This document shows, in pieces, positions 7,833 to 14,303 of a stretch of 23,615 nt of DNA. Below the pieces are notes generated by a model, which saw only the letters and a program-made list of their open reading frames with translations, searched no databases and was not told the DNA's origin. Each line of letters opens with the position of its first letter. Position 1 is the stretch's first letter. Source of the stretch: DATFIX01 sp047617305. GTDB taxonomy: Archaea; Halobacteriota; Halobacteria; Halobacteriales; Natrialbaceae. The stretch spans positions 1 to 23,615 of the forward strand of contig JBLGCL010000019.1 of the NCBI GenBank assembly GCA_047617305.1, in the 5' to 3' direction. The translations under genes were made by a program, and so were the position numbers.

Positions 7833-8858
7833 ATGGCCGACGAATCTCCAGACGAACGCGCATACGAGGTGGTCGTCGTGGGCGGCGGTCCGGCGGGCCT
7901 CTCCGCGGCCCTGTACAGTACGCGACTCGGACACTCGACGGCGCTCGTCGACCGGGGCGGCGGGCGGGCCGCCATGATCGGCGACGTCCACAACGTCGTC
8001 GGCGTGACCGAGGACGTGAGCGGCAACGAGTTCCTGGACACCGGGACGCAGCAACTCGAGGACTACGGCTGCGACGTCCACCGCGACTACGTCACGTCGG
8101 CCTCGCGGATGGCCGACGACCGGTTCCGCCTGTCCGGCACGAACGCGGACTACCTGGCCGAGCGCGTCGTGCTGGCGACCGGGTTCAGCGACCTCCGACC
8201 CGACCCGCCGTTGCCCCGGACCGGCAAGGGGCTTCACTACTGCCTGCACTGTGACGCGCACATGTTCGTCGATCAGTCCGTCTACGTGATGGGGCACGAG
8301 GAGAGCGCCGCCCACGTCGCCGGGATCATGCTCAACTTCACCGACCAGGTGGACATCCTGACCCGCGGACACGACCCGGGGTGGAGCGACGAGACGGACC
8401 ACATGATCGGGAACCACCCGATCGACGTGATCGAGACGAACGTGGCCGGCGTCCGGAACGGCGAGGACGGCTGGCTCGAGGCTCTCGAGTTCGAGGACGG
8501 CTCAGTCAGGGAGTACCGCGGCGGGTTCGCCATGTACGGCGCCGAGTACAACAACGGGCTGGCCGAGGGCCTCGGCTGTGAGATCGACGAGGACGGATCG
8601 GTCGAGGTCGACGACCACAACCGCACTAGCGTCGACGGCGTGTACGCGGTGGGCGACCTCACGCCCGGCCACAACCAGGTGCCGATCGCGATGGGCGACG
8701 GCGCCAAGGCCGGCATCTCCATCCACTGGGACCTGCGTGACTTCCCGCGCGACCCCGACCTCGTGGAGGAGGCCGGCCCCGTCCGGTGCGAGGAAGTTCC
8801 CGGGATTCCGGACGAACTGCTCGAACAGGCGGTGGCCTTCCACACGTACGAGGAGTAA
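7833..8858 (+). CDS. Thioredoxin-reductase-like FAD disulfide oxidoreductase, NADPH signature degenerate
   Basis: 341 residues, close to bacterial TrxB (about 320). The FAD-binding motif GGGPAG is at 17-22 and the second FAD motif VYAVGDLTPGHNQV lies in the C-terminal third. The redox-active CxxC is C137-LH-C140 in HYCLHCDAH, placed as in TrxB (usually CATCDG). The second dinucleotide domain should show GxGxxA and an HRRxxxR motif. Instead it has GHEESA (154-159) and ILTRGHDP, so binding of NADPH is doubtful. Such changes are seen in thioredoxin-reductase-like enzymes that use another electron donor, for example ferredoxin. The natural partner here is inferred to be a thioredoxin- or glutaredoxin-like protein or an unknown. 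The gene stands alone and has a strong TATA box. Confidence 0.9.
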   Translation: MADESPDERAYEVVVVGGGPAGLSAALYSTRLGHSTALVDRGGGRAAMIGDVHNVVGVTEDVSGNEFLDTGTQQLEDYGCDVHRDYVTSASRMADDRFRLSGTNADYLAERVVLATGFSDLRPDPPLPRTGKGLHYCLHCDAHMFVDQSVYVMGHEESAAHVAGIMLNFTDQVDILTRGHDPGWSDETDHMIGNHPIDVIETNVAGVRNGEDGWLEALEFEDGSVREYRGGFAMYGAEYNNGLAEGLGCEIDEDGSVEVDDHNRTSVDGVYAVGDLTPGHNQVPIAMGDGAKAGISIHWDLRDFPRDPDLVEEAGPVRCEEVPGIPDELLEQAVAFHTYEE

Positions 8859-8886
8859 CGGCAGACAGACGGGGGGTGAGCCAGAC

Positions 8887-8914
8887 CCACGAGGGGCAAG
8901 GACGATCCTCGTGG
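8887..8914. repeat. Perfect 8-bp inverted repeat (CCACGAGG / CCTCGTGG)
   Basis: The arms at 8887-8894 and 8907-8914 are perfect reverse complements separated by 12 bases. A G-T pair could extend the stem inward. It lies 29 bases after the flavoprotein stop and 17 bases before the hicB TATA box. It could end the upstream transcript or be an operator for hicBA. There is no T-tract behind it, so I cannot decide between these. Confidence 0.5.
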
Positions 8915-8930
8915 CGAATCTGCCCAACTC

Positions 8931-8938
8931 TTATATTT
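8931..8938 (+). promoter_or_regulatory. TATA box for hicB-hicA
   Basis: TTATATTT is centred about 28 bases upstream of the hicB ATG at 8962, as for a leaderless transcript. Confidence 0.65.
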
Positions 8939-8961
8939 CTCATCGTTCCTACTATACGATA

Positions 8962-9231
8962 ATGGCCAGTTCCACCCGAAATGGGGACCCCCACGACGGG
9001 GAAATTCGCCTCTGGCGCGAGGACGAAGTGTGGATCGCGAAGGACGTCGAGCGGAGCGTTACCACCCAGGGTCCGACCCGCGAGGAGGCACTCGAAAACC
9101 TCGACGAGGCGATCGCACTCCACGACGGCGAGATCGGGCGTGCGCCGACGGACGAGGAACTTCAGGAACTGGGCATCGATCCGGCGGACAACACGACCGG
9201 GGACGAGGAACTGCCGGACGTCCTCGAATAG
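8962..9231 (+). CDS. hicB: HicB-type antitoxin
   Basis: 89 residues. The N-terminal part has the partial RNase-H-like fold of HicB: an IRLWREDEVWIAKDV strand pair (about 17-31), a short turn, then TQGPTREEALENLDEAIAL (about 36-54), the conserved helix. HicB binds HicA and blocks its RNase activity. Many HicB proteins carry a C-terminal helix-turn-helix or ribbon-helix-helix domain for autoregulation. Here residues 58-89 are an acidic tail ending DEELPDVLE with no visible DNA-binding domain. The start at 8962 is supported by the TATA spacing. The gene ends two bases before the hicA start, which implies translational coupling. The antitoxin-first order is the reverse of the common hicA-hicB arrangement. 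Confidence 0.9.
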   Translation: MASSTRNGDPHDGEIRLWREDEVWIAKDVERSVTTQGPTREEALENLDEAIALHDGEIGRAPTDEELQELGIDPADNTTGDEELPDVLE

Positions 9232-9233
9232 CG

Positions 9234-9485
9234 ATGGGCCGTCGGACGTTTTCCGGGGCCGAAGTCGTCAAAGTACTCGTGAACGTCGGCGGGTTCGAAT
9301 GGCGACGGACGACGGGCGATCACGCCTTGCTCTACTACGAACATCCGACGAACGAAGACGATCGGCGGCAGGTAACCGTCCCGTTGCACGACGAACTCCG
9401 GACGGGAACGCTTCGCGAAATCGCCGAGAGCGCGGGAGCACGTGATTTCGACGCCTTCTGCGAGTGGATCGACCGCAACGCGTAG
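9234..9485 (+). CDS. hicA: HicA-type mRNA interferase toxin
   Basis: 83 residues with the small double-stranded-RNA-binding-like fold of HicA. The sequence runs FSGAEVVKVLVNVGGFEWRR (helix 1 and strand 1). Then comes TGDHALLYYEHP with the catalytic His at 30; the usual motif is GSH, here GDH. Next are VTVPLHDELRTGTLREI (about 47-63) and a C-terminal helix DFDAFCEWID. HicA cleaves mRNA and tmRNA when free of antitoxin. The toxin looks intact, with key histidine, VTVPxH and GTL motifs in place. It starts two bases after the hicB stop and shares its promoter. No cargo or mobile-element gene is adjacent. Confidence 0.9.
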   Translation: MGRRTFSGAEVVKVLVNVGGFEWRRTTGDHALLYYEHPTNEDDRRQVTVPLHDELRTGTLREIAESAGARDFDAFCEWIDRNA

Positions 9486-9502
9486 GGGTGTGAGAAGACC
9501 CC
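9485..9502 (+). terminator. Possible hairpin directly after hicA
   Basis: GGGGT at 9485-9489 pairs with ACCCC at 9498-9502 around an 8-base loop. The stem includes the last base of the hicA stop codon. A short C-rich run follows instead of a T-run, so its role as a terminator is uncertain. Confidence 0.25.
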
Positions 9503-9579
9503 CAACCCCCACGACGAGGACCCGGTTAGGTCGACCGGAATCCGGTGCACCAAAGCCGGAGGCCGTCGAACCCCCGCAC

Positions 9580-10107
9580 ATGGAACGCCAGTCGGTCGAG
9601 GAACCGTTTCACTTCCTGTATCCCCGGTTCACCGTCCTCCTGTCCGCCGGGCGCGAGAACCCGAACGTCATGACTGCCTCGTGGAGCACGCCGCTGTCGA
9701 TCGATCCGCCCCTGATCGGCGTGCTCGTCGCGCCCGGGCGTCACACGCACGGACTGGTCGAGGACGACGGCGCCTTCGCCGTGAACGTCCCGGACCACGA
9801 CCTCGTCGAGGAGAGTTACTACGTCGGGAGCGAGTCCGGCGCGGACGTTGACAAGTTCGCCGAGACGGGGCTGACCACCGTCGCCGGGGACGAGACGGGG
9901 ACGCCCCTGATCGAGGAGTGTGCCGCGGCGCTGGAGTGCTCGCTGGAGAAGACCGTCGAGACCGGCGATCACGACCTCTTCGTCGGCCGGGTCGAGGCGA
10001 CCTACGCCCACGAGGACGCCGTCGATGGGGAGTGGCTGGCGACCGACCGCGCGCTGTTCTGGGGGAACGCCGGGGAGAGGGACGTGTACGGGGCCGAACC
10101 GCGCTGA
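9580..10107 (+). CDS. Flavin reductase family protein (FMN-binding split barrel)
   Basis: 175 residues, typical for the flavin reductase-like (HpaC-like) domain. The N-terminal strands PRFTVLLSAG and NPNVMTASWSTPLSIDPPLIGVLVAP (residues about 15-50) are the family's FMN-binding signature. FAVNVP (about 66-71) and a C-terminal VGRVEATYAHED complete the barrel. Such proteins reduce flavin with NAD(P)H or act as FMN-binding partners of oxygenases. The partner is not visible here. The start at 9580 (MERQSVEEPFHFL) matches where the family begins; the frame is open upstream into hicA sequence but without similarity. It follows hicA by 94 bases and converges on the flippase gene with 28 bases between stops. 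Confidence 0.88.
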   Translation: MERQSVEEPFHFLYPRFTVLLSAGRENPNVMTASWSTPLSIDPPLIGVLVAPGRHTHGLVEDDGAFAVNVPDHDLVEESYYVGSESGADVDKFAETGLTTVAGDETGTPLIEECAAALECSLEKTVETGDHDLFVGRVEATYAHEDAVDGEWLATDRALFWGNAGERDVYGAEPR

Positions 10108-10135
10108 GCCGACGGGAGCGACGCTTCGACGGCTC

Positions 10136-11737
10136 TCACGCTGGGCCGGATCCCGAACTCGATCCGGGAACGGACTCGACGAGCTGTCCCATCATCGACC
10201 GGTACTCCTCGTAGAGCGCCGTCGCCACGAGTCGGTCCCGGCGTTCGAGGCCGAAAAGATAGAGGAGGCCGCCGAAGACCAGGCCGCCGGCGACCGTCCC
10301 GGCGACCAGGAGGACCACGCCCGAAAGCAAGGGACGCAGGACCGTCATCACGGCGCCCATCCCCAGGGCCGCCCCGAACGGTTTCAGGAATTTAGCGTCG
10401 TAGGGCTGGAGGCCTTCGAGGTAGTACAGTTCGGCGAGCCGGACGAGGTTCACGACCGCGATCGAGCCGGCCGTCCCGAGCGCGGCGCCGACCAGGCCGA
10501 ACTCCAGCACGAAGTAGTAGCTGGCGGCCACGTTGAGGACGGCCAGCACCCAGCTGTTCACGAGCCTGAGGTACTGGTGGTCGGTCATCAGGAGGAGCCA
10601 GCCGGTCGCGCCGACGCCGTTCCCGACGACCCGCCCGACGACGAAGACCGCCAGGACGAGGGACCCGCGGGTGTACTCCGACCCGAAGAGAGCGAGCAGT
10701 TCCGCCCGGTACACGAACTGGATAACGGCGAGGGCCACCGTGATCGTGAACACCAGTCGGGTGACGGTCGAATAGATGGCCTGCAGTCGCTCGACCTCGC
10801 CGTCGGCGTACAGCCGGGAGGCGATCGGCGGAAGGAGCTGGTTGAACGCGATGAGCGGGATCGTGATCAGGGAGGTAAGGAAGAGCGCGACGTTGTAGAT
10901 CCCGGCCGCGCTCGCGGTGAGGAACCAGCCGATGAGGATCACGTCGACCCGGCTCCGGAGGAGCTGCCCGATCGTTTTGAACGTGTTCGGCAGCGCGTAG
11001 TCGTAGAACGTGACGAGTTCCTCGCGGGAGACGTCGAGCCGTGGGCGGTGACTGGTGCGGGTGGCCGCGAGCCAGACGCCGAGCAGGACGACGCCGCCCC
11101 CGGCGGCTACGATGGCGCCCGCGACGCCGACCACGGCGTAGCCCATGGCCACGGCGATCGAGACGGCGACGAGCCGCGCGACGGGCCACGCGAACCGGTT
11201 CAGCAGGACGCGGTACTCGATCCGTTCGATCGCGCGGAACTGGAAGCTGATCAGCCGGATGAACGCGTACAGCGGGAGGAGCACGCCGAGGAACCGGAGC
11301 ACCGTCGGAAACGCCGAATGCTGAATGGTGGCCGCGTTGATCCGGTCGGCGAAGACGCCGACGCCCAGCGCGATGGCGACGCTCGCGACGAGCGTGGTGG
11401 CGTAGGCCAGGCCGACGAACCGGTCCTGCCGGTCCGGGGCGTCCCGGTATTCGGGGAGAAAACGCACGAGCGTCGGGGTGGATCCGAACGGGGCGAACCG
11501 AACCAGGATGCGGGTGATCCGCCAGGCCAGCGCGTACGCGCCGTAGGCACTCACCGAGAGACTGGCGGTGAGCACCAGGTTCGTGAGGAAGAGCAGGACC
11601 TTCTGGGCGCTCACCCCGCCGAGCGAGAGGACGGCCCCGTGACTCACGGACGCGAGGTCCTCCAGTTCGTCGGGTCCTTCGGACCCGCGGGTCGCGGACC
11701 GGCTCGAATCCGACCCGTCGTGGTGGGCTCCATTCAT
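10136..11737 (-). CDS. Polysaccharide flippase (Wzx-like, MOP exporter superfamily)
   Basis: 533 residues with about 12-14 membrane segments. It opens with a 35-residue Ser/Asp-rich cytoplasmic tail, then GAVLSLGGVSAQKVLLFLTNLVL and AYGAYALAWRI. This is the typical start of Wzx/RfbX/lipid-linked oligosaccharide flippases. LPNTFKTIGQLLRSRVDVILIGWFLTASAAGIYNVA marks the start of the second half, with the family's D-x-I/L-G and G-x-Y-xxA pattern. The C-terminus ends in a Ser/Gly-rich stretch. These proteins move lipid-linked glycans across the cytoplasmic membrane for S-layer or exopolysaccharide assembly. A glycosyltransferase lies at the window start, but 10 kb away, so no operon is claimed. 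The start at 11737 is the first ATG of the frame, and the next gene is divergent. Confidence 0.9.
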   Translation of the reverse strand: MNGAHHDGSDSSRSATRGSEGPDELEDLASVSHGAVLSLGGVSAQKVLLFLTNLVLTASLSVSAYGAYALAWRITRILVRFAPFGSTPTLVRFLPEYRDAPDRQDRFVGLAYATTLVASVAIALGVGVFADRINAATIQHSAFPTVLRFLGVLLPLYAFIRLISFQFRAIERIEYRVLLNRFAWPVARLVAVSIAVAMGYAVVGVAGAIVAAGGGVVLLGVWLAATRTSHRPRLDVSREELVTFYDYALPNTFKTIGQLLRSRVDVILIGWFLTASAAGIYNVALFLTSLITIPLIAFNQLLPPIASRLYADGEVERLQAIYSTVTRLVFTITVALAVIQFVYRAELLALFGSEYTRGSLVLAVFVVGRVVGNGVGATGWLLLMTDHQYLRLVNSWVLAVLNVAASYYFVLEFGLVGAALGTAGSIAVVNLVRLAELYYLEGLQPYDAKFLKPFGAALGMGAVMTVLRPLLSGVVLLVAGTVAGGLVFGGLLYLFGLERRDRLVATALYEEYRSMMGQLVESVPGSSSGSGPA

Positions 11738-11913
11738 GCGACGAGCGCTCCGATCGATCAGCGGTCCGCCGGGGGGACGCGATCGGTCGACGTGACTTTC
11801 CGTCGTTCGAACCGAGACGGGTCCCCGAAGAAAAGGCGTCGGAGGCGGCAGTCCGCTCGGGGTAGCGAGGTCGTTTGGGATCGGTTCACACTGTCGAGCC
11901 GACCCAAAAGAGA

Positions 11914-11920
11914 CTTATCA
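11914..11920 (+). promoter_or_regulatory. TATA-like box for the CysD-like gene
   Basis: CTTATCA, preceded by a purine-rich stretch AAAAGAGA, is about 29 bases upstream of the ATG at 11946. This suggests a leaderless transcript. Confidence 0.5.
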
Positions 11921-11945
11921 CCCCGTAATTACATCTAATTACGAT

Positions 11946-12902
11946 ATGGACGTCTTCCCAGACTACCTCGACGTCGATTACGACGACGGCGACGGTGAAG
12001 AGCCCGACGACTACCCCACGCTGCAGGACAAGGTCGAGAAGGCGGTGACGGTCACGCAGACCGCCCTCGAGCAGTACAAGAACCCCGCGGTCATGTGGAC
12101 CGGCGGGAAGGACTCGACGCTGACCCTGTACTTCATCAACGAGGTCGCCGAGGAGTACGGCTACGAGAAGCCCACGGCCGTGTTCATCGACCACTTCCAG
12201 CACTTCGACGCGATCCACGACTTCGTCGAACACTGGGGCGAGGAGTGGGACATCGACGTGGTCTACGCCCGCAACGACGACGTCGGCAGCCTCGCCGACG
12301 AACCCGGCGAAGAGATCCGCGTCGAGGACCTCGACGAACGGAACCAGGAGGAAGTCCGCGAGAAACTCGAATACGAGGAGGACACCTTCCCGTTCCTGCT
12401 GGACACCTACGTCGGCAACCACCTGCTGAAGACCGTCGCGCTCAACGACGCCATCACCGAGCACGACATCGACGGGATCATCTCCGGCGTCCGCTGGGAC
12501 GAACAGGAGGCCCGCGCCGACGAGACGTTCTTCTCGCCGCGCCACGACGTCGAGAAGTACCCGCCCCACGACCGCGTTCAGCCCATCCTCCAGTTCGCCG
12601 AGCGCGACGTCTGGGACGCCTTCTGGCACTACGTCGTTCCGGACTCCGTCGAGGGCTTCCCGGAGGAGGGCTACGTCCCCGAAGGCAAAGAGGACCTGCC
12701 CAACGGCCTCACCCACGAGGACATCCCGATCTCGCCCAAGTACTGGGAGGGCTTTCGCTCGCTCGGCAGCCAGGTCTCCACCGAGAAGGCCGACGAGGAC
12801 CCCGCGTGGCTGCAGGACCTCGAAGGCACCGTCGAACGCGCCGGCCGCGCCCAGGACAAGGAGGACCTGATGGACCGCCTCCGCGACCTGGGCTACATGT
12901 AG
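11946..12902 (+). CDS. PP-loop ATP pyrophosphatase, CysD/CysH family, CysD-like (orphan)
   Basis: 318 residues, very acidic. The PP-loop is WTGGKDST at 51-58 and binds ATP. The remainder follows CysD (ATP sulfurylase small subunit) more than CysH (PAPS reductase). The block ISGVRWDEQEARADETFFSPR corresponds to the CysD block with RRDEEKSRAKER, the segment FRSLGSQVSTEKA matches RYRTLGCYPLTGA, and it ends GRAQDKEDLMDRLRDLGYM like the CysD tail. There is no C-terminal Cys of the ECGLH type needed for thiol-based PAPS reduction. CysD normally works with the GTPase CysN, but no cysN or other sulfate-assimilation gene is near. It may activate sulfate or adenylate another substrate. The family is firm; the reaction is inference. 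Confidence 0.85.
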   Translation: MDVFPDYLDVDYDDGDGEEPDDYPTLQDKVEKAVTVTQTALEQYKNPAVMWTGGKDSTLTLYFINEVAEEYGYEKPTAVFIDHFQHFDAIHDFVEHWGEEWDIDVVYARNDDVGSLADEPGEEIRVEDLDERNQEEVREKLEYEEDTFPFLLDTYVGNHLLKTVALNDAITEHDIDGIISGVRWDEQEARADETFFSPRHDVEKYPPHDRVQPILQFAERDVWDAFWHYVVPDSVEGFPEEGYVPEGKEDLPNGLTHEDIPISPKYWEGFRSLGSQVSTEKADEDPAWLQDLEGTVERAGRAQDKEDLMDRLRDLGYM

Positions 12903-12918
12903 AACCTTTTCAGCCTCG

Positions 12919-12941
12919 GGTTCGCGGCGTCGCCGCGAACC
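12919..12941. terminator. Perfect hairpin 1 in convergent intergenic region
   Basis: GGTTCGCGGC (12919-12928) pairs with GCCGCGAACC (12932-12941): 10 perfect pairs around a 3-base loop. It starts 17 bases after the stop of the CysD-like gene and is likely a transcript-end or RNA-stability structure. Confidence 0.5.
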
Positions 12942-12950
12942 GCTCGGCGC

Positions 12951-12971
12951 AAAAACGTTCATGAAAAACGT
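12951..12971. repeat. Short direct repeat AAAAACGT
   Basis: AAAAACGT occurs at 12951-12958 and again at 12964-12971, with TTCATG-like sequence between. This small AT-rich patch sits between the hairpins and could provide T-rich termination signals for the minus-strand transcript. Confidence 0.4.
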
Positions 12972-12972
12972 C

Positions 12973-12999
12973 CCGGACGCGAGCGGAGCGAGCGTCCGG
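12973..12999. terminator. Perfect hairpin 2 in convergent intergenic region
   Basis: CCGGACGC (12973-12980) pairs with GCGTCCGG (12992-12999), 8 perfect pairs around an 11-base loop, GAGCGGAGCGA. The loop and arms form the GCGAGCGGAGCGAGCG-type repeat pattern. On the minus strand the AT-rich repeat follows it. Confidence 0.45.
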
Positions 13000-13003
13000 T
13001 GAA

Positions 13004-13026
13004 CCGCCGCGCAGACGGCGCGGCGG
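13004..13026. terminator. Perfect hairpin 3 in convergent intergenic region
   Basis: CCGCCGCGC (13004-13012) pairs with GCGCGGCGG (13018-13026), 9 perfect pairs around a 5-base loop. It lies 26 bases beyond the stop of the minus-strand membrane protein gene. Confidence 0.45.
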
Positions 13027-13051
13027 ATGCTGCGATCTCTATCTCTGTTCC

Positions 13052-13453
13052 CTATTCCGCAGGAGCGTCGCCTGCAGCGCGACGCACCGTCAGGACGCCC
13101 GGGACGCCGAGAACGACGGTGAGCGCGAACGCGATGGCGGCCCACAGGAGCACCGGGAACGAGATCAGTCCCAGGGGTCCGGTGAGCGCGAGGAGGAGAC
13201 CCAGTCCGAGGAGTCCCCCCAGAACGGTCGGATGCTCGCCCCCACGACCGTACCAGCCCGCCGCGACCAGACAGAGGCCGTAGAGCAGTAGCGCCGCGTT
13301 GACGAAACGCAGGAAGATCGAGAACTCCGTGGTTTGCTCGGCGTTCGTGTACAGATACAGCGGGTTGAGGACGAAGACGACCCCCAGGGCGATCGCCAGC
13401 CCCGCGAGCACTCGGCCCGGACGGCCCGAAGCGGTCGCATACGGATTATTCAT
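13052..13453 (-). CDS. Small four-TM membrane protein, function unknown
   Basis: 133 residues from the ATG at 13453. Four hydrophobic segments are visible: about 15-37, 46-67, 76-97 and 100-122. The N-terminus is short and probably cytoplasmic. The segment FVLNPLYLYT and the YGLCLVAAGWY region have no family that I recognise with confidence. The frame is open upstream to 13747, but that part has the composition of a shadow frame over the MATE remnant on the other strand. It converges on the CysD-like gene with three hairpins between. Its upstream side is the breakpoint of the MATE remnant, so its promoter may have been changed when that gene was truncated. Confidence 0.65.
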   Translation of the reverse strand: MNNPYATASGRPGRVLAGLAIALGVVFVLNPLYLYTNAEQTTEFSIFLRFVNAALLLYGLCLVAAGWYGRGGEHPTVLGGLLGLGLLLALTGPLGLISFPVLLWAAIAFALTVVLGVPGVLTVRRAAGDAPAE

Positions 13454-13492
13454 GCATCCAACACGACGGGAGAGCGCATCAATGTATCCGTT

Positions 13493-14215
13493 CGTCGACG
13501 ACCGGTCCGGGTTGCCCGGAGAGTAAAGAAGATCCTCGATATTGGCCTGCCCGCGTCCGCAGCAAGAGTCGGGAGTGCGCTGGGGTTCGTCGGTCTGATG
13601 ACCTTGATTTACGCCTTCGGAACGGTCGTCCCGCCGGCGGCATACGGGGTCGGACAGCGAGTAATCCAGATGACGAACCTGGGAATCTGGGGATTCGCCG
13701 GGGGCGCCACGACGATGGTCGGACAGAACGTCGGTGCCGAGCAGCAATCGAGGGCGGAGCGGATCGTTCGTCGAACGCTGCTACTTTCCGGCGCGATAAT
13801 GGTCACGCTCTCTATCGGGATTTTCATCGTGAGGGAGCCAGTGGTGTCCGTCTTCCTGTCCAGCGACATCGACAAGTTCGGCGCGGTGGTCGCCGAGGCG
13901 TCGAGGTTGATTTCGATCTTCGTCGTTTCGATCCCGTTTTTCGGGTGGTTCCGGATATTCGACTCTACGTCTCGGGGAACGGGACACACGAAAGCGGCCA
14001 TGGGGTTATCGTTGTCGAGAATATTGATCATGCGGCTGGGCTTCGCCTGTCTCCTAGCGTTCCCCGCGTTCGGTCTCGGCCTCGATCTGGGACTCGTGGG
14101 CGTCTGGATCGGGACGGCCGTGAGCAACATCGCGAGCGCCGTGGTCTCCTCCCTGTACTTCAGAACGGGGCGATGGAAGCAGAAGACGATCGAGGACGCG
14201 GACGAGACGGCCGTG
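13493..14215 (+). pseudogene. Remnant of a MATE family efflux transporter (C-terminal half only)
   Basis: The frame reads about 240 residues of a MATE transporter second half. It begins VARRVKKILDIGLPASA, then AAYGVGQRVIQMTNLGIWGFAGGATTMVGQNVGA, FVVSIPFFGWFRIFDSTSRGTGHT and GLVGVWIGTAVSNI. These are the standard motifs of the C-terminal six-helix bundle. Whole MATE proteins are about 450-500 residues with two bundles. The N-terminal bundle is missing, and just upstream lies the start of a minus-strand gene. No good start codon is found; the frame stays open to a TTG at 13334 through unrelated sequence. After about 14215 the frame loses MATE-like character, becomes Ser/Arg/Pro-rich and runs into the next gene on the other strand. 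Codon third positions carry more A/T than neighbours. This is a deletion remnant, probably non-functional. Confidence 0.8.
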
Positions 14216-14303
14216 CCTACCTCAAGGAGATCGAAACGCCCTGGGGACCCGTCGTCCGCAAGCAACCCGCCGCCGTCAGCGATCGGTCAATCCACCCGCC
14301 GGT

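Noticed and set aside
8962..10107. Mobile element or defence island around hicBA
   Set aside because: Apart from hicBA there is no transposase, integrase, nuclease or flanking direct repeat; neighbours are ordinary flavoproteins.
9920..11938. 672-codon plus-strand open frame opposite the flippase
   Set aside because: The composition is low-complexity Glu/Asp/Arg/His with no family motifs, and the minus strand encodes a clear multi-TM flippase. Long shadow frames are common in GC-rich haloarchaeal DNA.
12973..13026. CRISPR-like repeat array
   Set aside because: The hairpins are different sequences with no regular repeat-spacer spacing, so they are not a CRISPR array.
11886..13145. 419-codon minus-strand open frame opposite the CysD-like gene
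   Set aside because: It is Val/Leu/Asp-rich shadow sequence. The plus strand has the PP-loop and CysD blocks and a TATA box.
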